A stretch of DNA of 15,000 nt from Salpingoeca rosetta (GCF_000188695.1 NW_004754931.1:226337-241336), one strand, 5' to 3'; shown: positions 1-10,443, counted from the stretch's first letter. Notes: generated from the letters alone by a model not told the origin. Numbers and translations: made by a program.

Positions 1-2509
1 CAAATAGCTGCTTATCTCCCGCGGCGAAATCGCAACATGCCTCCAACATCTTTTCATGCACGCGGTCTGTCTCCGACGGGTGTATACTGTGCTTCCTGTC
101 CCATGCCCGCTGTAACTTCACCAACCTCGGCTGAAGCTTTGCACAAACTGCGTGCAAAACACCTCGCAGGAACCACGTCCCCTTGATGTGTAACTCCGCC
201 GCGCGCTTTTGAGCAGAGTGCAGTGCATCCGAGACGATGTCGTCCGAATAGCACTTGTGGCCTTCCAAGGCGCTCTCCACCACGGACTGTGCCAGCTCGT
301 CAATCACCGTGCGGGCGTTCACTCCATCTGAAGGCGCTCGGCGGCGGAGAGCAAAGAAGGCCAAGAACGCTCCCCATTTCGATGGCTTGGGCTCACGCGT
401 CTTGGCGTCCTTGGGGGCCTCGATGACCTGGTCAGCCCTGACGGAGGACTCATCGGCAGTCATCGCCTCAATTAGCTGCTTATCTCCCGCGGCGAAATCG
501 CAACATGCGTTTTTCATCTTCTCACGCACGCAGTCCGCTACAGGAGGGTGCTGCTGGCGAATTTCATCCAGCCGCGGCTTGAACCACTTGTTGAACTCTT
601 CGCGCACTTTCTCTTTGGAGCAGTCCTGGCCGCTGTACTTGGAGAACCGGGCCTTCAGCTCCTGCCGAAGCTGCTGCTGCATGGACTTCTCCTTCTTCTC
701 GGACCCGAGATGCGTCCCCACCAAGGAGATGAGCAGCGCCTTCCAGTGTTTGTGTTGTTGGTCAACAAAGTCCTGCCAACGCAGCAGCTGGCTCGGCTGC
801 CACTGCTCAAACTCAGTCAGAAACGTGCTCACATCTCCTGTGATTGACTGTTGCTTGTGGTACGCAGCCCCCTCGAGCTCACACCACCATTTCTCCGCCT
901 GTTCCATAATCTGCACCTCTGTCAACTCCTCGTCATCCGACACGCTCTTCGCCAGCACCTGTGTCTCAATTCCTTCAAACGTCTCACGGAACACCTTGGC
1001 CAGCTTCTTTTGGTACAGGGTCACGCCCATGGTCATGCGCGCATACGCTTGCTTCTCCACGATGCTAACGAAGCTCACAGCGAAGTGGGCGGCGTCCAGG
1101 CAGTCCCACACCTTCGTGGTGAGCGCCTTGAAGTCTTGGAGGCTGCGCGCCTGCCATCTTGGCTGCTGAGTCACGCGGTCGTGGGTGTACAGGCGCAGCT
1201 GCAGAATGGCTGTGGCATATTCATCCTGCGGCTTGTCGTCAGGAGGATAGTCGCCAGTTTTCAGCTGTCCAATCACATGTACGTCGCTCTGCATCGGGTC
1301 CTCAAGTGAACACTTGAGGTCGCGTGTAAACAGTTGGGTGGAAGGGGGCGGGTCATTCTTGTCTTCGTGCCTGCTCTGCTCAGGGCCGTCGCTGCTACCA
1401 CCTTTCTCAATGGCCTTGAGCTCAGCGAAAAGGTACTTGTCGCCGTTCAACACCTTGTCCTCCGCCTCTTGCAGCGACGTTTGCAGGGATTCCGTCTGCG
1501 CAGTCATCCTGTCCTTGTTGGCGCTGTCCATCTTGTTGTACACAAAGACCACCTTGGTGGAGAGCTGGCCACCCTTAGCCTCGGCCATCTTGGAGTCACG
1601 GTACGCGTCCAGCACAATCGGCAGAAGCTCACGCACAACGCGATCATTCTCGGATGGAATCACCACTGTGGTCGTGTCAGCGAGCAGGAAGGCGATGAGC
1701 GCAAACACGCCGTCACGGCGGTTGCTCTTCTCCATGTGCGTGAACTCGGGAGCGCGCACGCCCTCCGTGTCCAGCAGCAGCACGTAGTCGTACTCTTCCC
1801 GGCCCTTGCAGGGGATGAGCTGCATGTTCACGCCAATGGTGCAGCGCCCAACGCTAGCCTTGAGCCGCGTGCCGTACATGTGGTTGGCGGTGGTGGACTT
1901 GCCGCTGCTCTGCGGGCCAAACATGCTGTGCACCATCACTCGCGGCTTCACATCATGAGTGTAGCCGCCTGGCTGCTGCTGTTGCTGGCATTGTGCTTTG
2001 AGCATCTCTGTGACGGGACTGTGGTCGAGGTGTGTCGGTGGCTTGTTCTGTGTACTGATGTGAAGTAAACCAGGGAACAAAAGAACTGAACAAGGCACAG
2101 ACAATCACGTGAGATAAGCGACAACAGGGTGCAGGGCAACACACACGTGCTAGCAGGCAACAAGAGGGGTGCTTGTGGTTAAGCAAGGGGGAAAACAAGA
2201 GACAAGGGCAACAGACGTAACACAGCATGCAGGCATGTGTCGTGCCGTCATCTTAGTTGATGACGGTACCGTGCCAAGGGCTCGGGATCGCCGCCGAGAG
2301 GCAAGCAGTTCCGAGGCACTGGGCACGGCGTGACACGACACAGGCAAACGCTACTATACGACACTCACGAGTTAAACATGACGTCAATCAGGCTAAACAT
2401 GACATCAAACATTAGGAGAACAAAGAACATGCAAGGCAGTACGGTGCCGCGAAGGGCAAGGAAGGGAAAACAATGGGACACAGCGGGGCAAGGTGCAGGG
2501 AACGGGGAG

Positions 2510-2559
<50 letters not shown>

Positions 2560-4480
2560 GCAGGGGGAGGCAGGCGAGCGACGTTACAATCTCATCGAGC
2601 TGACCCAGCACAGCACCAACCCAGACCTCGTTGGCGCCCAGCGCATCGCCATCAAACAGCTCCAGTGGGTAGCCGTCCAGGATGTGCTGTGCGGCCAGCT
2701 TGGGCAGGTCGACTTCACAGTCTACAGCCGCGTAGATGTGGCCAATCTCGCGCCAAATGTGGTCGAGGGTGACGTTGTAGTCGTTGATGCTGGCGTTGGC
2801 GTCCAAGTACTGTTTGCGAAGCTCTTCATTGTCGGGGTTCTTGTTGGACGCTTTCTTGAGCCTGGCCACCTCCTCTTCCAGGCGCTGGAGTTGCTGGGAG
2901 CTCTTCAAGGCAAGGGCGTGCTGGAGCATGTGGAAGCCCACAACACGGTCCTTGGCTCGTGGCTGGCTGGCAATTTGAATGACCCGCTGCACGAGCGGAA
3001 CGCCAAGCTGATAGTGGGCATTTTCGCCCCGGTAGTCCCTCTGCTGTTGTATGTCCTGATCGAACATGTCGTCTTCATCCTTCTTAGCCCGCTTTTGCAC
3101 GTTGCTTCGACTGTTCTTGGACTCGGAGGCGTCGCGCTCGCGCTTGAAGCTCTCCTGCAGCACGAACGTTTTGCCACGTACTTGGGAAAAGTCATGCTCG
3201 ACCACGGGTAGGACAGCAAATGGTGGCAGCCGCGGAAAGAGCTCGGTGTTCTTTCGGCACAGGTCGAACAGCGTGAGGCGGGCACGAGTGTCTGTACTAG
3301 GGCTGCTTCCGCTTGTTCCACTGCTGCCAGTGGATGCCGTGGAGGAGTCCATGGGCTGCAGGCCAAACTCCTCCTGAAGTTTGGCTGTTGCCTTCACCAG
3401 TCGCTTCACCATCTTCTCGTTTGTCTTGGGATCGCGGAGTTGGCCACACACGACGTGGTGGTTGTCGTCCTTCTTGCTCTTGGGCGCATCATGCGCGTCA
3501 GCCTTTGGATGCCAGGCAAAGCAGCGCTTCTTGTCAAGGCTTGCGTTGAAGATGGGCTCATCCTTGGCTTTGCCAGGCGTGCCCGGGTGCTCGAGGATGA
3601 CGACATCGACAAAATCGCGCAGAAAGCCAGGCCACAGGTCCTCGTAGTCGCCAATCACGTGTAGCACAAGGCACGGGTGCGTTGTTGGCCGCGTGCCAAG
3701 CTCCTTGGCGGGCTCCTTGAGGTAGCCGACGCCAACCTCCATCAAGGAAGGGTGCTTGGTGACGGTGAAGTCCGTTCTCTTGTCTTTCTCGTGCAGGGAG
3801 TCGATGTGGAAGAGGTCCTTGAGCAGCTGCGGGGTGGACGTGGTGGCCGCGCCGTACTTGGACATGACCACGACGCGCAGGCACCCCTTGTCCGTGTAGG
3901 TGTTGACGGTGGGTGGGGTGGTCTTGGTCTCGAGGTTGGCAAACTGCAGCGCGCTGACGTGGTGCTTGTACTTGTCATCGGCGTGCTTCGGCGACAGCTG
4001 TTGTGCCCAGATGGGAACGGCCATGTGGCGGGCCAGCAGCTTCTCCACAAACACGCCGCGCGCCACATCGTTTGGAAGATTGTGTAGGTGCTGCAGCGTC
4101 GCATCACACAGGGAGAGGACCTGGGGCAGTGGTGGCAGCTTTTCGTCCATTGGCTTGGGTGAATCGGCGGCGGGCTTGTCCTTGGCCTTCTTCTCGCTGC
4201 CCTTGTCATTGCTGTCGTCGTCGTCGTCACTGCTGCTGTCGCTGTCGGAGTCATCGCTGTCTTGGGCCATGGCGTCATCCACCATGGCCTTGAGCGCGGG
4301 TGGAAGAGATGGCTCGAAGCCGCGGTGGACCTGGTAGCCCACGTACGTTGGGAGGTCCTGCTCGGCGACAGCAGTGTCCATGTCCGTGGCCGGGATAGGC
4401 TGTTCAAGAACGTGGTGGTCGCGGTCACGGGTGGCAGGTGTCCGCATGGCCGTCACGAATTGCTTCTTGGGTGCGCTCAT
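1..4480 (-). CDS. VLIG-family giant GTPase, 5' part (two exons, open at left edge)
   Basis: Exon 1 is 4480-2588 (631 codons, start MSAPKKQ) and exon 2 runs from 2047 to the window edge (residues 632-1313). The intron (2048-2587) is phase 0, with donor ATT^GTAACG and acceptor ACACAG^AACAAG. Seen: an acidic Ser/Asp stretch (about residues 74-91); a VLIG-like block near the end of exon 1 with WREIGHIY and DGYPLELFDGD; then a GTPase domain with P-loop GPQSSGKST (675-683), a GRCTIG switch I element, DTEG (724-727) and NKMD (802-805). A long helical region follows. Vertebrate VLIG proteins are large cytosolic or nuclear GTPases induced by interferon; the order of these blocks and their close wording match that family. 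Function here is unknown. An in-frame ATG at 4603 exists, but 4480 has the better initiation context. The gene diverges from the EF-hand gene at 5055. The C-terminal part lies outside the window. Confidence 0.85.
5..40 (-). repeat. 36-base direct repeat, downstream copy, within GTPase exon 2
   Basis: Partner of 473-508. The surrounding protein (QPRLVKLQRAW, then DRVHEKM) aligns with KPRLDEIRQQ and DCVREKM before the other copy, so the repeat unit extends beyond the identical bases. The second unit is cut by the window edge. Confidence 0.9.
473..508 (-). repeat. 36-base direct repeat, upstream copy, within GTPase exon 2
   Basis: Identical base for base to 5-40, and in the same reading frame 468 bases (156 codons) away. 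It encodes ACCDFAAGDKQL. The protein around it reads DCVREKM before this element, compared with DRVHEKM at the other copy. It is part of a longer, more divergent internal duplication of the helical region after the GTPase domain. Confidence 0.9.
2513..2557. repeat. (GA)n microsatellite in the GTPase intron
   Basis: This is a pure 45-base GA run on the plus strand, (CT)n on the coding strand. It lies about 30 bases inside the 540-base intron (2048-2587) of the VLIG-like gene. If the intron were retained, the frame would stay open through the repeat as alternating Leu-Ser before stopping at 2405, giving a truncated protein without the GTPase domain. Confidence 0.95.
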
Positions 4481-4813
4481 GATGGCGGGAGTCGATCGAT
4501 CGTCCTCTGGTGGTTGTGTTTGCAGAGGCGCGGTGTGCTGAGGTGGCGCTTGTTGCGGACAGATGCGTCGATTGGAAAGTGGCACTGGCTGGCACCAACA
4601 CAATCACAACACAGAAGAACAACAAAGAGAGCAGAAGCAATCCGCTGGATGTGGGCTTGTGCTGATGATGCGAAGGTGAGCACACAGACAACGAACGAAG
4701 AAAACACCAAGCGCACATCGTTTTCAAACCTAGTAGAACAAAACGAGCAAGCCAAGAAGCAAGCCAAGCGGCACCAGTGCACGACTGATTGGCGTGTGAA
4801 TCGATGGCTGGCG

Positions 4814-4827
4814 TGGGACTTCCTTTC
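4814..4827. repeat. 14-base direct repeat TGGGACTTCCTTTC, copy 1
   Basis: Perfect copy of 4900-4913, 86 bases away, in the divergent promoter space. Read on the other strand the core is AGGAAGTCCC. A spaced perfect pair in a promoter region suggests a binding site, but no factor can be assigned. Confidence 0.6.
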
Positions 4828-4899
4828 AACAACGAAGACAAACAAAGAACGGCAGACAAAGAACATGATGACCGATCGGCGAGTTGACGTTTGGTCGGC

Positions 4900-4913
4900 T
4901 GGGACTTCCTTTC
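4900..4913. repeat. 14-base direct repeat TGGGACTTCCTTTC, copy 2
   Basis: Second copy of the element at 4814-4827, on the same strand. Confidence 0.6.
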
Positions 4914-5054
4914 GTTCGTGTCCCGCCACAAAACAGCACTTCCTTGCCTGCAAGCAGCCGTAGATGATTCGATGAAAATGTCCATAACTTTCCACAAACC
5001 AAACAACCAGCCACCAACAACCACTACTGTTGTTGTCTCGTATCACCATCCATC

Positions 5055-5747
5055 ATGTCGTCGTCGTCTGCGTTGGCGGACGCGAACGAGGTGTTCTTGG
5101 TGTACTCCAAGGAGCCAGGAAGCATGCACGTCGAGAATATTGGCTCGGCACTGCGTGCCCTAGGCTTCAACCCAAGCGACGTCGACGTGCAGGTGTGTTT
5201 GTGTGTGTTTGTGTTTGAGTGTGTGTGTTTGCGCTTGTGTTTGTTTGTGTGTTTGTGTTTGTTTGTGTGTTTGTTTGTGTGCTTGTGTGCGTATGTGTGT
5301 TTGTGTGTTTGTGTGCTTGTGTGTTTGTGTTTGCACTTGTGTTTACATGTGTATTTGTGTTTTCATGCCTGCTTCGGTGCTTGTTGTTCACACATGCTGC
5401 TTATATGACTGTCTTCTTCGTGCGTGCGACCCACATCCACCGTGACAACAAACAAAACACGCGCCTCGCCACGTGCAGGGGTATATCACGGAGGCAGATT
5501 ACGATGGATCTGGCACGATTGATCTTAGCACATTTCGCGACATTGTACAACAGCAAGAGGAGAAGCCAAAGGCAACGCAGGAGGAGTTGGAGAAGGCCTT
5601 TGTTGTCTTTGACAAGGACGGCAAGGGATCCATCCCCACGGAGGAGCTCAGATACATGATCACAAAACTCGGTGAGGGTTTGCAAGTGTGAAACAGAAGG
5701 TCATGCACCATCGTTTATTTGTTCGATGCGCGCATTCGCACACAGAC

Positions 5748-5791
<44 letters not shown>

Positions 5792-5810
5792 GCACACACA
5801 CACACACACA

Positions 5811-5858
<48 letters not shown>

Positions 5859-5990
5859 TGTCTCACTTCCTTGCATGCAATCTCACCAGGTGAGGCGCTT
5901 ACGGAGGAAGAATGCACTGAGATGATCAAGCAAGTGGATGCTGATGGCAGCGGCACCATCGAACTGCACGAGTTTGCCGCCATGATGTAG
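5055..5990 (+). CDS. Calmodulin-like EF-hand protein, three exons, 143 residues
   Basis: Exons are 5055-5192, 5479-5671 and 5890-5990; introns are phase 0 (CAG^GTGTGT) and phase 1 (CTCG^GTGAGG), both with CAG acceptors. The spliced frame is 432 bases including the stop. The layout is that of calmodulin: four EF-hand positions in two pairs joined by a charged linker (about 73-84). Only EF4 (127-138, DADGSGTIELHE) has all expected calcium ligands. EF1 (about 12-36) has lost its loop. EF2 (53-64, DYDGSGTIDLST) has Thr in place of the final Glu. EF3 (91-102, DKDGKGSIPTEE) has Lys at ligand position 5 and Pro at 9. This fits a calmodulin relative or a myosin-light-chain-like subunit working as a docking partner more than a four-site calcium sensor. 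It is shorter than calmodulin by a few residues, as EF1 is compacted. Confidence 0.9.
5193..5345. repeat. TG-rich tract starting at the 5' splice site of EF-hand intron 1
   Basis: The tract is degenerate (GTGTGTTT)n and begins at the donor GT itself, filling the first half of the 286-base intron (5193-5478). It creates long open frames of Cys/Val/Leu on the plus strand and Thr/Asn/His on the minus strand, which are not genes. Confidence 0.9.
5751..5854. repeat. (CA)n microsatellite in EF-hand intron 2
   Basis: About 104 bases of CA with a few interruptions, in the 218-base intron 5672-5889 and ending about 35 bases before the acceptor. Confidence 0.95.
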
Positions 5991-6559
5991 GAACTGCGTG
6001 CAGTGTTCTCTTTTGTGTGTGTGTGTGAGTGTGTGAGTGTGTGTGTGTGTGTGTGTGTATTTGTGTGTGTGTGGTGGGTGGGGGGGTTGACTGCATTTCA
6101 TTGTGACTCTTGTTGGTGTTTGGTGCATTTGTCAAACCTATCTCCACACCACAACCCCCCCCTCCTTTCTCTATCTCTGTCTGTCTGTTACATCCCCACA
6201 CGGTCATGTTTTTCGCCTGGTTGATTCACGCTCGTGTGCGCACGAGAGTTATATTGTGGATGGCGCATTCATCTGTTCATTCATTGCGATAAACGAGAGT
6301 AACATAACAGCAGCAGTATGCACACATTGCACACAGTGCACACGATGCACAGGTAACGCGGGCAGAGATGGGAGACACCACAACAATGTGGCAGGCACAA
6401 GAACCATGCAACATATACAAATTGTCAAGAAAACGGCCGACCAACCAGTGTCAGAGTCTCAAGTGCTTTGTACAGACAGACAGACACACACACACACACA
6501 CATACACACACACAATACGCGCAAACACAGCCACAACCACACACAAACACAAACGCAGA
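5991..6559. other. Convergent 3' intergenic region
   Basis: This 569-base gap lies between the stop codons of the EF-hand gene (plus) and the receptor gene (minus), so it holds both 3' UTRs. It contains a TG-rich run just after the EF-hand stop (6015-6073), a short CA run (6484-6514), and imperfect GCACA-type direct repeats near 6319-6352. No canonical AATAAA was seen on either strand; GATAAA at 6288-6293 is the nearest variant for the plus-strand gene. I see no gene in it. Confidence 0.6.
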
Positions 6560-7132
6560 CTACTTGAAAATGTTGTCCATGAGAGATCTGCCGCGTGACT
6601 CTTCCAGAGTTTCATAGTTGGCGTCTGTAAACCCATCTGGCTGCTCGTACTCGGCTTGGGGTGGCTGGCCGCTGCCGGTCAAGGTGTCGCCTTCAACCAC
6701 CTCCAGATACTCCGAATTTGTCACAGGCTGCTCGTACAAGTCGTCATCACCATCTGTGGTGCTGCTGCTGCTGTTGTTGTTGTTGTTGTTGTGGGTGGTG
6801 CTGTCGAGGATTGGCGGGGACATGAGCGTGCCGTACTCCACCTGCATGCCAAAGGGACTCTCGACATAGGTTGACTCCAGCTGGCGTTGCACAGCCTTTG
6901 TGTTGCTGCTCTGCTTCTGTGGCAGGCCCTTGGTCGATGTCACGGGCGCCTCATAAAACCGGTCCCCGCCCTGCTGACCGCCGGTTGGTGCGCCAAATGG
7001 GAACGCCGCCTCCGCGTACACCCCTTGCTGGTCTGCCCGATCCGGCTCCACGTAACCAGAGGTCAGCAACGCGCTGCCTCGCTCAGGCTCATACACTGGG
7101 TTCTGTATCGTGTGCACGGTGTTGTCCGGTGC
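6560..7132 (-). other. Last exon: cytoplasmic tail with ten tyrosine motifs
   Basis: This single exon encodes residues 1161-1350. Motifs in order: NPVYEP, SGYVEP, GVYAEA, RFYEAP, STYVES, VEYGTL, DLYEQP, SEYLEV, AEYEQP and NYETL. NPxY is the classical PTB-binding form, and YxxP motifs (four here) suit Crk/Nck-type SH2 domains. Most tyrosines lie in acidic or polar context typical of kinase substrates. A short Asn6-Ser4 run (from a TTG-type codon repeat) lies between the sixth and seventh motifs. Phosphorylation is inferred from motif form only. Confidence 0.75.
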
Positions 7133-7280
7133 CTGCATGCAAGCACACAATACCAAGAACAACACACAATTGCGGTGATGAGAAAGGTGAAGAGAGACGG
7201 AGGAACAAAACATACACTTGACATGAAGAAGTGCATGCACACACAGAACAGACATATGTGCACCAAGAGCACACGGGTAC

Positions 7281-7321
<41 letters not shown>

Positions 7322-7341
7322 CCACCAAAAACACCCACCCG

Positions 7342-7411
<70 letters not shown>

Positions 7412-9159
7412 CGCACACACGCACACACACCTGTACGCTGTGCTTCTTCTTTCGTTTCTTGTTGTTGGAGGGGGCGCCATCGTCGTTGGCGTTGCGGCGT
7501 TTGCGGATAACAACAACAGCGATGACGGCACCCACGACGAGTGCTGCAGCACACGCACCAATGATGGTGATCTGGGAAGACGCCAGCCCAGACTGCGAAG
7601 GTGCCGGTGTGCCCGCTGTGTTGGTCGTGGAGCTACCCGTGGTCGTCATGTTGGGCGCAGTCGTTGTGGCAGGACCGGCCTGAATCGGCAGCCGTGAAAG
7701 CGACAACGTGACGCCTGACAATCGGGTTGGAGTTGGAGGTGGAGTCGAAACCAAAGCCAAAACAAGAGCAGAGGATAAAAGGCAACGTGAGCGTCCACCA
7801 GGAACCACAAACACGTGCAGGGCAGACACCCACACATGCATGCATGCATACATGCAAATACAAACGCGCACAGGCAATGATACAAAGCTACACAGACACA
7901 CACACACACACACAGACAGATACGCACACACAGAGACAGATACACACCTTGCACGGAAAATGAGTCAAACTGCAACAGCGCCAGCACATCCTCAGGAGGC
8001 AGCCAGGCGAATGTGCTGTTGTCCCAAAACACCATGAGTATGGTGACTGCGACCAGGTCTGCCTGCGCCCTGCGTGTGCGCTGGTCACCACCCGTGCCTT
8101 CGTCACTGCCGTTCGATTCGGTATCTGCACCGCCGTTGGACAGCGCATTGCCGCCGCTTCCGTTGCCGTCTTGGATCAGCCCACCCTCGGGCTCATCCAC
8201 AACCACGACGGTCACGTCCTGCCCAGCCAGCATCTCGCTCAAGAGCGTCTGCACACCAATCACAAACGCGTCAGTGGCAAGGCCCGCAGTCACGTTCGCC
8301 TTGCTTACAAGCACGTCCTGCTGTGTGTACACAAACGCGCTCTCGTCGTCCGCTGGGATGGCAACGGTCACCAGCGCGTGCGCCGTGTTGCCGCTGCCAT
8401 CAGCCGCACTGGCGTACACAGCGTGGGTGCCTGGCGGGAGGGTTTCCACTGCTGGGGTGACGCTTGTCGACTGCAGATCAAAGTCCGCAAAGGAGAAGAG
8501 CTGTCGCCGTCCGGATCGCAACGCGGGGAGCTCGGACAAGGGTACGACGTACAGGCTTGGCACGCTCGTGGCGATGCTTGGTGGCGTGGTGTCCTGGATG
8601 ACGAAGGGGACCAGCACTTCCACCCTGTTGCCGGCTGCATCTGTCGCCACGACCATGGCTGATTGGGACCCCGTGCGTCGAACATCAAGGCCTTCCACTG
8701 AGAAAGGCAGCTCGCCGTCCACGGCATCCGTCGCACGGATGCCTGAAGAGCAAGTCATGCGAGTGTGTGTGTGTGTGTGTGCGTGTGCGGGTGTGTGTGT
8801 GAGGGTGTGTGTGTGAGGGTGTGTGTTAAAGTGAGTAAGTGGGTGTGAGTGAGTTTTGTGTGTGTGTGTGTGTGTGTATGTGTGCATGCGTGAGTGAATG
8901 TGCGTACAGGTTCATTGCGTGTGTGTGAAAGTGTCAAAACACCTTACGCAACACCAGCGCGAACAACGCATATGTACACAACACGACGCATACACACGCA
9001 CGCACACAAACAAAGGAGTACCTTCTCCGTTGTAGTTTGTCCCAAGCTCAACAATGATGGGAGTAGAGTCTGTGACAATCACAGGCTTTGTGATATCTGA
9101 CGTGCAGGGAAGAGAGGCAAGGAGAAGCACAACGAATGTGAGCTGTTGCAGTATCCCCC

Positions 9160-9232
<73 letters not shown>

Positions 9233-10351
9233 GACACATTCATCACGCACCTTCGCAGAGGGTGTTCACGTTGTGTTGGCATGTCCTGGTCTCAGTAAAG
9301 CCAACGGGGCACACGGAGCACAGGTTGCACTCTGTATCCGACGTCAGGGTGCAGGGCGTGCCGATGTATTCATTGTCGCGGCACTGGCTGCACTCGACGC
9401 AGACGCGATTGGTCGTCGCTGTTGGCGGCAAGAGTTCAAACTCACTATCAGGGTCACAAAACAGCAGGCCGACGCACTTCCGGTCTGAGGTGGGCGTGGG
9501 CGGAAGCAGCTCAAACGATTCACCAGATGTGCACGTCGACAGTGACAGGCACACGGTGTCCGCCACAGGACTGCCCTCCAGCCTGCATTCAGCAAACTGG
9601 TACGCTGTGTCGGGGTCACACACCGTGCAGTTGGTACATGTTGGGTTGGCACAGTCCCCGCCAGTGAGGTACTTGTCGGGTGGGCACACGTCTCCGGAGC
9701 ATCTGAGGCACTCGCGGTCCGTGGAGATGGTGCAGGGAGCTGTCTCCAGTTCGCCGAACCCACACCTGACGCAAGTTGTGCAAATGGCGTCGACACCATC
9801 ACACGTCGCAAACTGGCCATCGTCGCAGTCCGCCTCGTTGCAATTCAGGCACAGAATGTCGGATGTTGGCGTGCACTCCGCAGCAATGAACTCCGATGTG
9901 TCACATGACGGTGTGCATTCCTCGCATTCAATGTCGTGCGTGCCGCCACAGAGGGTGGAAGCGAAACTGCCAGGCAGACATTCTGTCGCGGAGCACCCCA
10001 TGCACTGGCGGTCGCTGGAGAATGTCGCAGGCGCAACCTCATACTCCCCTGGAAGGCACTCTGTCCACGCGATGCAGTCGGTCGTGCTGATGGCATGGTC
10101 GGCATAGCCTGAGCTGCAACGTGCGCACTCGCGGTTCGTGGTGGATGTCGGAGCAGCCGTCTCCACCTCCGTGGACGAGCAGACAAGCGTGTCAATGCAC
10201 TCCTCCTGGTTTTCCTGCAGGCGTGCATTCGGGCAGCGAAGGTGGTGAGGTAGAGAAAGGGGGGGGGGAGAGACGGGCGTGAACTGGGGGTTCAGTAGTG
10301 GCACCAGGCATAAACACACAACTGTCACAACCAGACACATGAGTCAGTACA

Positions 10352-10382
<31 letters not shown>

Positions 10383-10408
10383 TACATACATACACAGACA
10401 CATCACTC

Positions 10409-10443
<35 letters not shown>

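Larger units (their letters stand above)
4481..5054. promoter_or_regulatory. Divergent intergenic region between GTPase and EF-hand genes
   Basis: These 574 bases separate two genes transcribed away from each other, so the region should hold both promoters and 5' UTRs. No clear TATA box is seen. The element TGGGACTTCCTTTC occurs twice (4814-4827 and 4900-4913), and a related CACTTCCTT lies at 4937-4945. A near-palindrome CCTTGCCTGCAAGCAG is at 4942-4957 and recurs with one change in the other divergent region. Regulatory function is inferred from position only. Confidence 0.6.
7686..8338 (-). other. Possible SEA-like juxtamembrane module split by a flexible loop and an intron
   Basis: Residues 936-1075 read as strand (QQDVLVSKANV), helix (TDAFVIGVQTLLSEML), strand (QDVTVVVVDEP), a 40-residue Gly/Asn/Ser/Asp loop, strand (LVAVTILMVFW), helix (PPEDVLALLQF), strand (QGVTLSLSRL). 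That beta-alpha-beta-beta-alpha-beta order before a membrane helix matches SEA or Notch-HD domains. The intron 7715-7947 lies before the last strand. The fold is my prediction from pattern; sequence identity to known SEA domains is not claimed. Confidence 0.45.

Noticed and set aside
255..1169. 304-codon plus-strand open frame, with others overlapping at 548-2068
   Set aside because: Antisense to the GTPase exon, which has recognisable motifs in its own frame; the plus-strand products resemble nothing and are Ser/Leu-rich shadows.
2048..2056. Alternative acceptor CATCAG^TACACAG at 2055-2056 for GTPase exon 2
   Set aside because: It has a good pyrimidine tract but needs a phase-2 donor (AC^GTCGCT), which is weak; ACACAG^AAC pairs in phase with GTAACG. 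Not excluded.
1..4480. Dynamin, GBP or septin GTPase
   Set aside because: The P-loop GPQSSGKST can look dynamin-like, but DTEGVRAPE and the WREIGHIY/DGYPLELFDGD block fit VLIG.
2405..4603. A single 732-residue protein ending in Leu-Ser repeats
   Set aside because: Homology stops at DEI at 2588, a donor follows, and the GTPase domain continues in phase from 2047; the rest is intron read-through.
4815..4823. GGGACTTCC as an NF-kappaB site
   Set aside because: It resembles such sites, but a 9-base chance match is common and the factor's presence in this organism is unknown.
6560..7132. Receptor tyrosine kinase
   Set aside because: No kinase motifs (GxGxxG, HRD, DFG) are present after the membrane helix; the stop follows the tyrosine-rich exon.
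10352..10442. Tandem arrays considered as CRISPR or minisatellite with spacers
   Set aside because: Units are 2-4 bases without unique spacers, inside a spliced intron of a eukaryotic gene.
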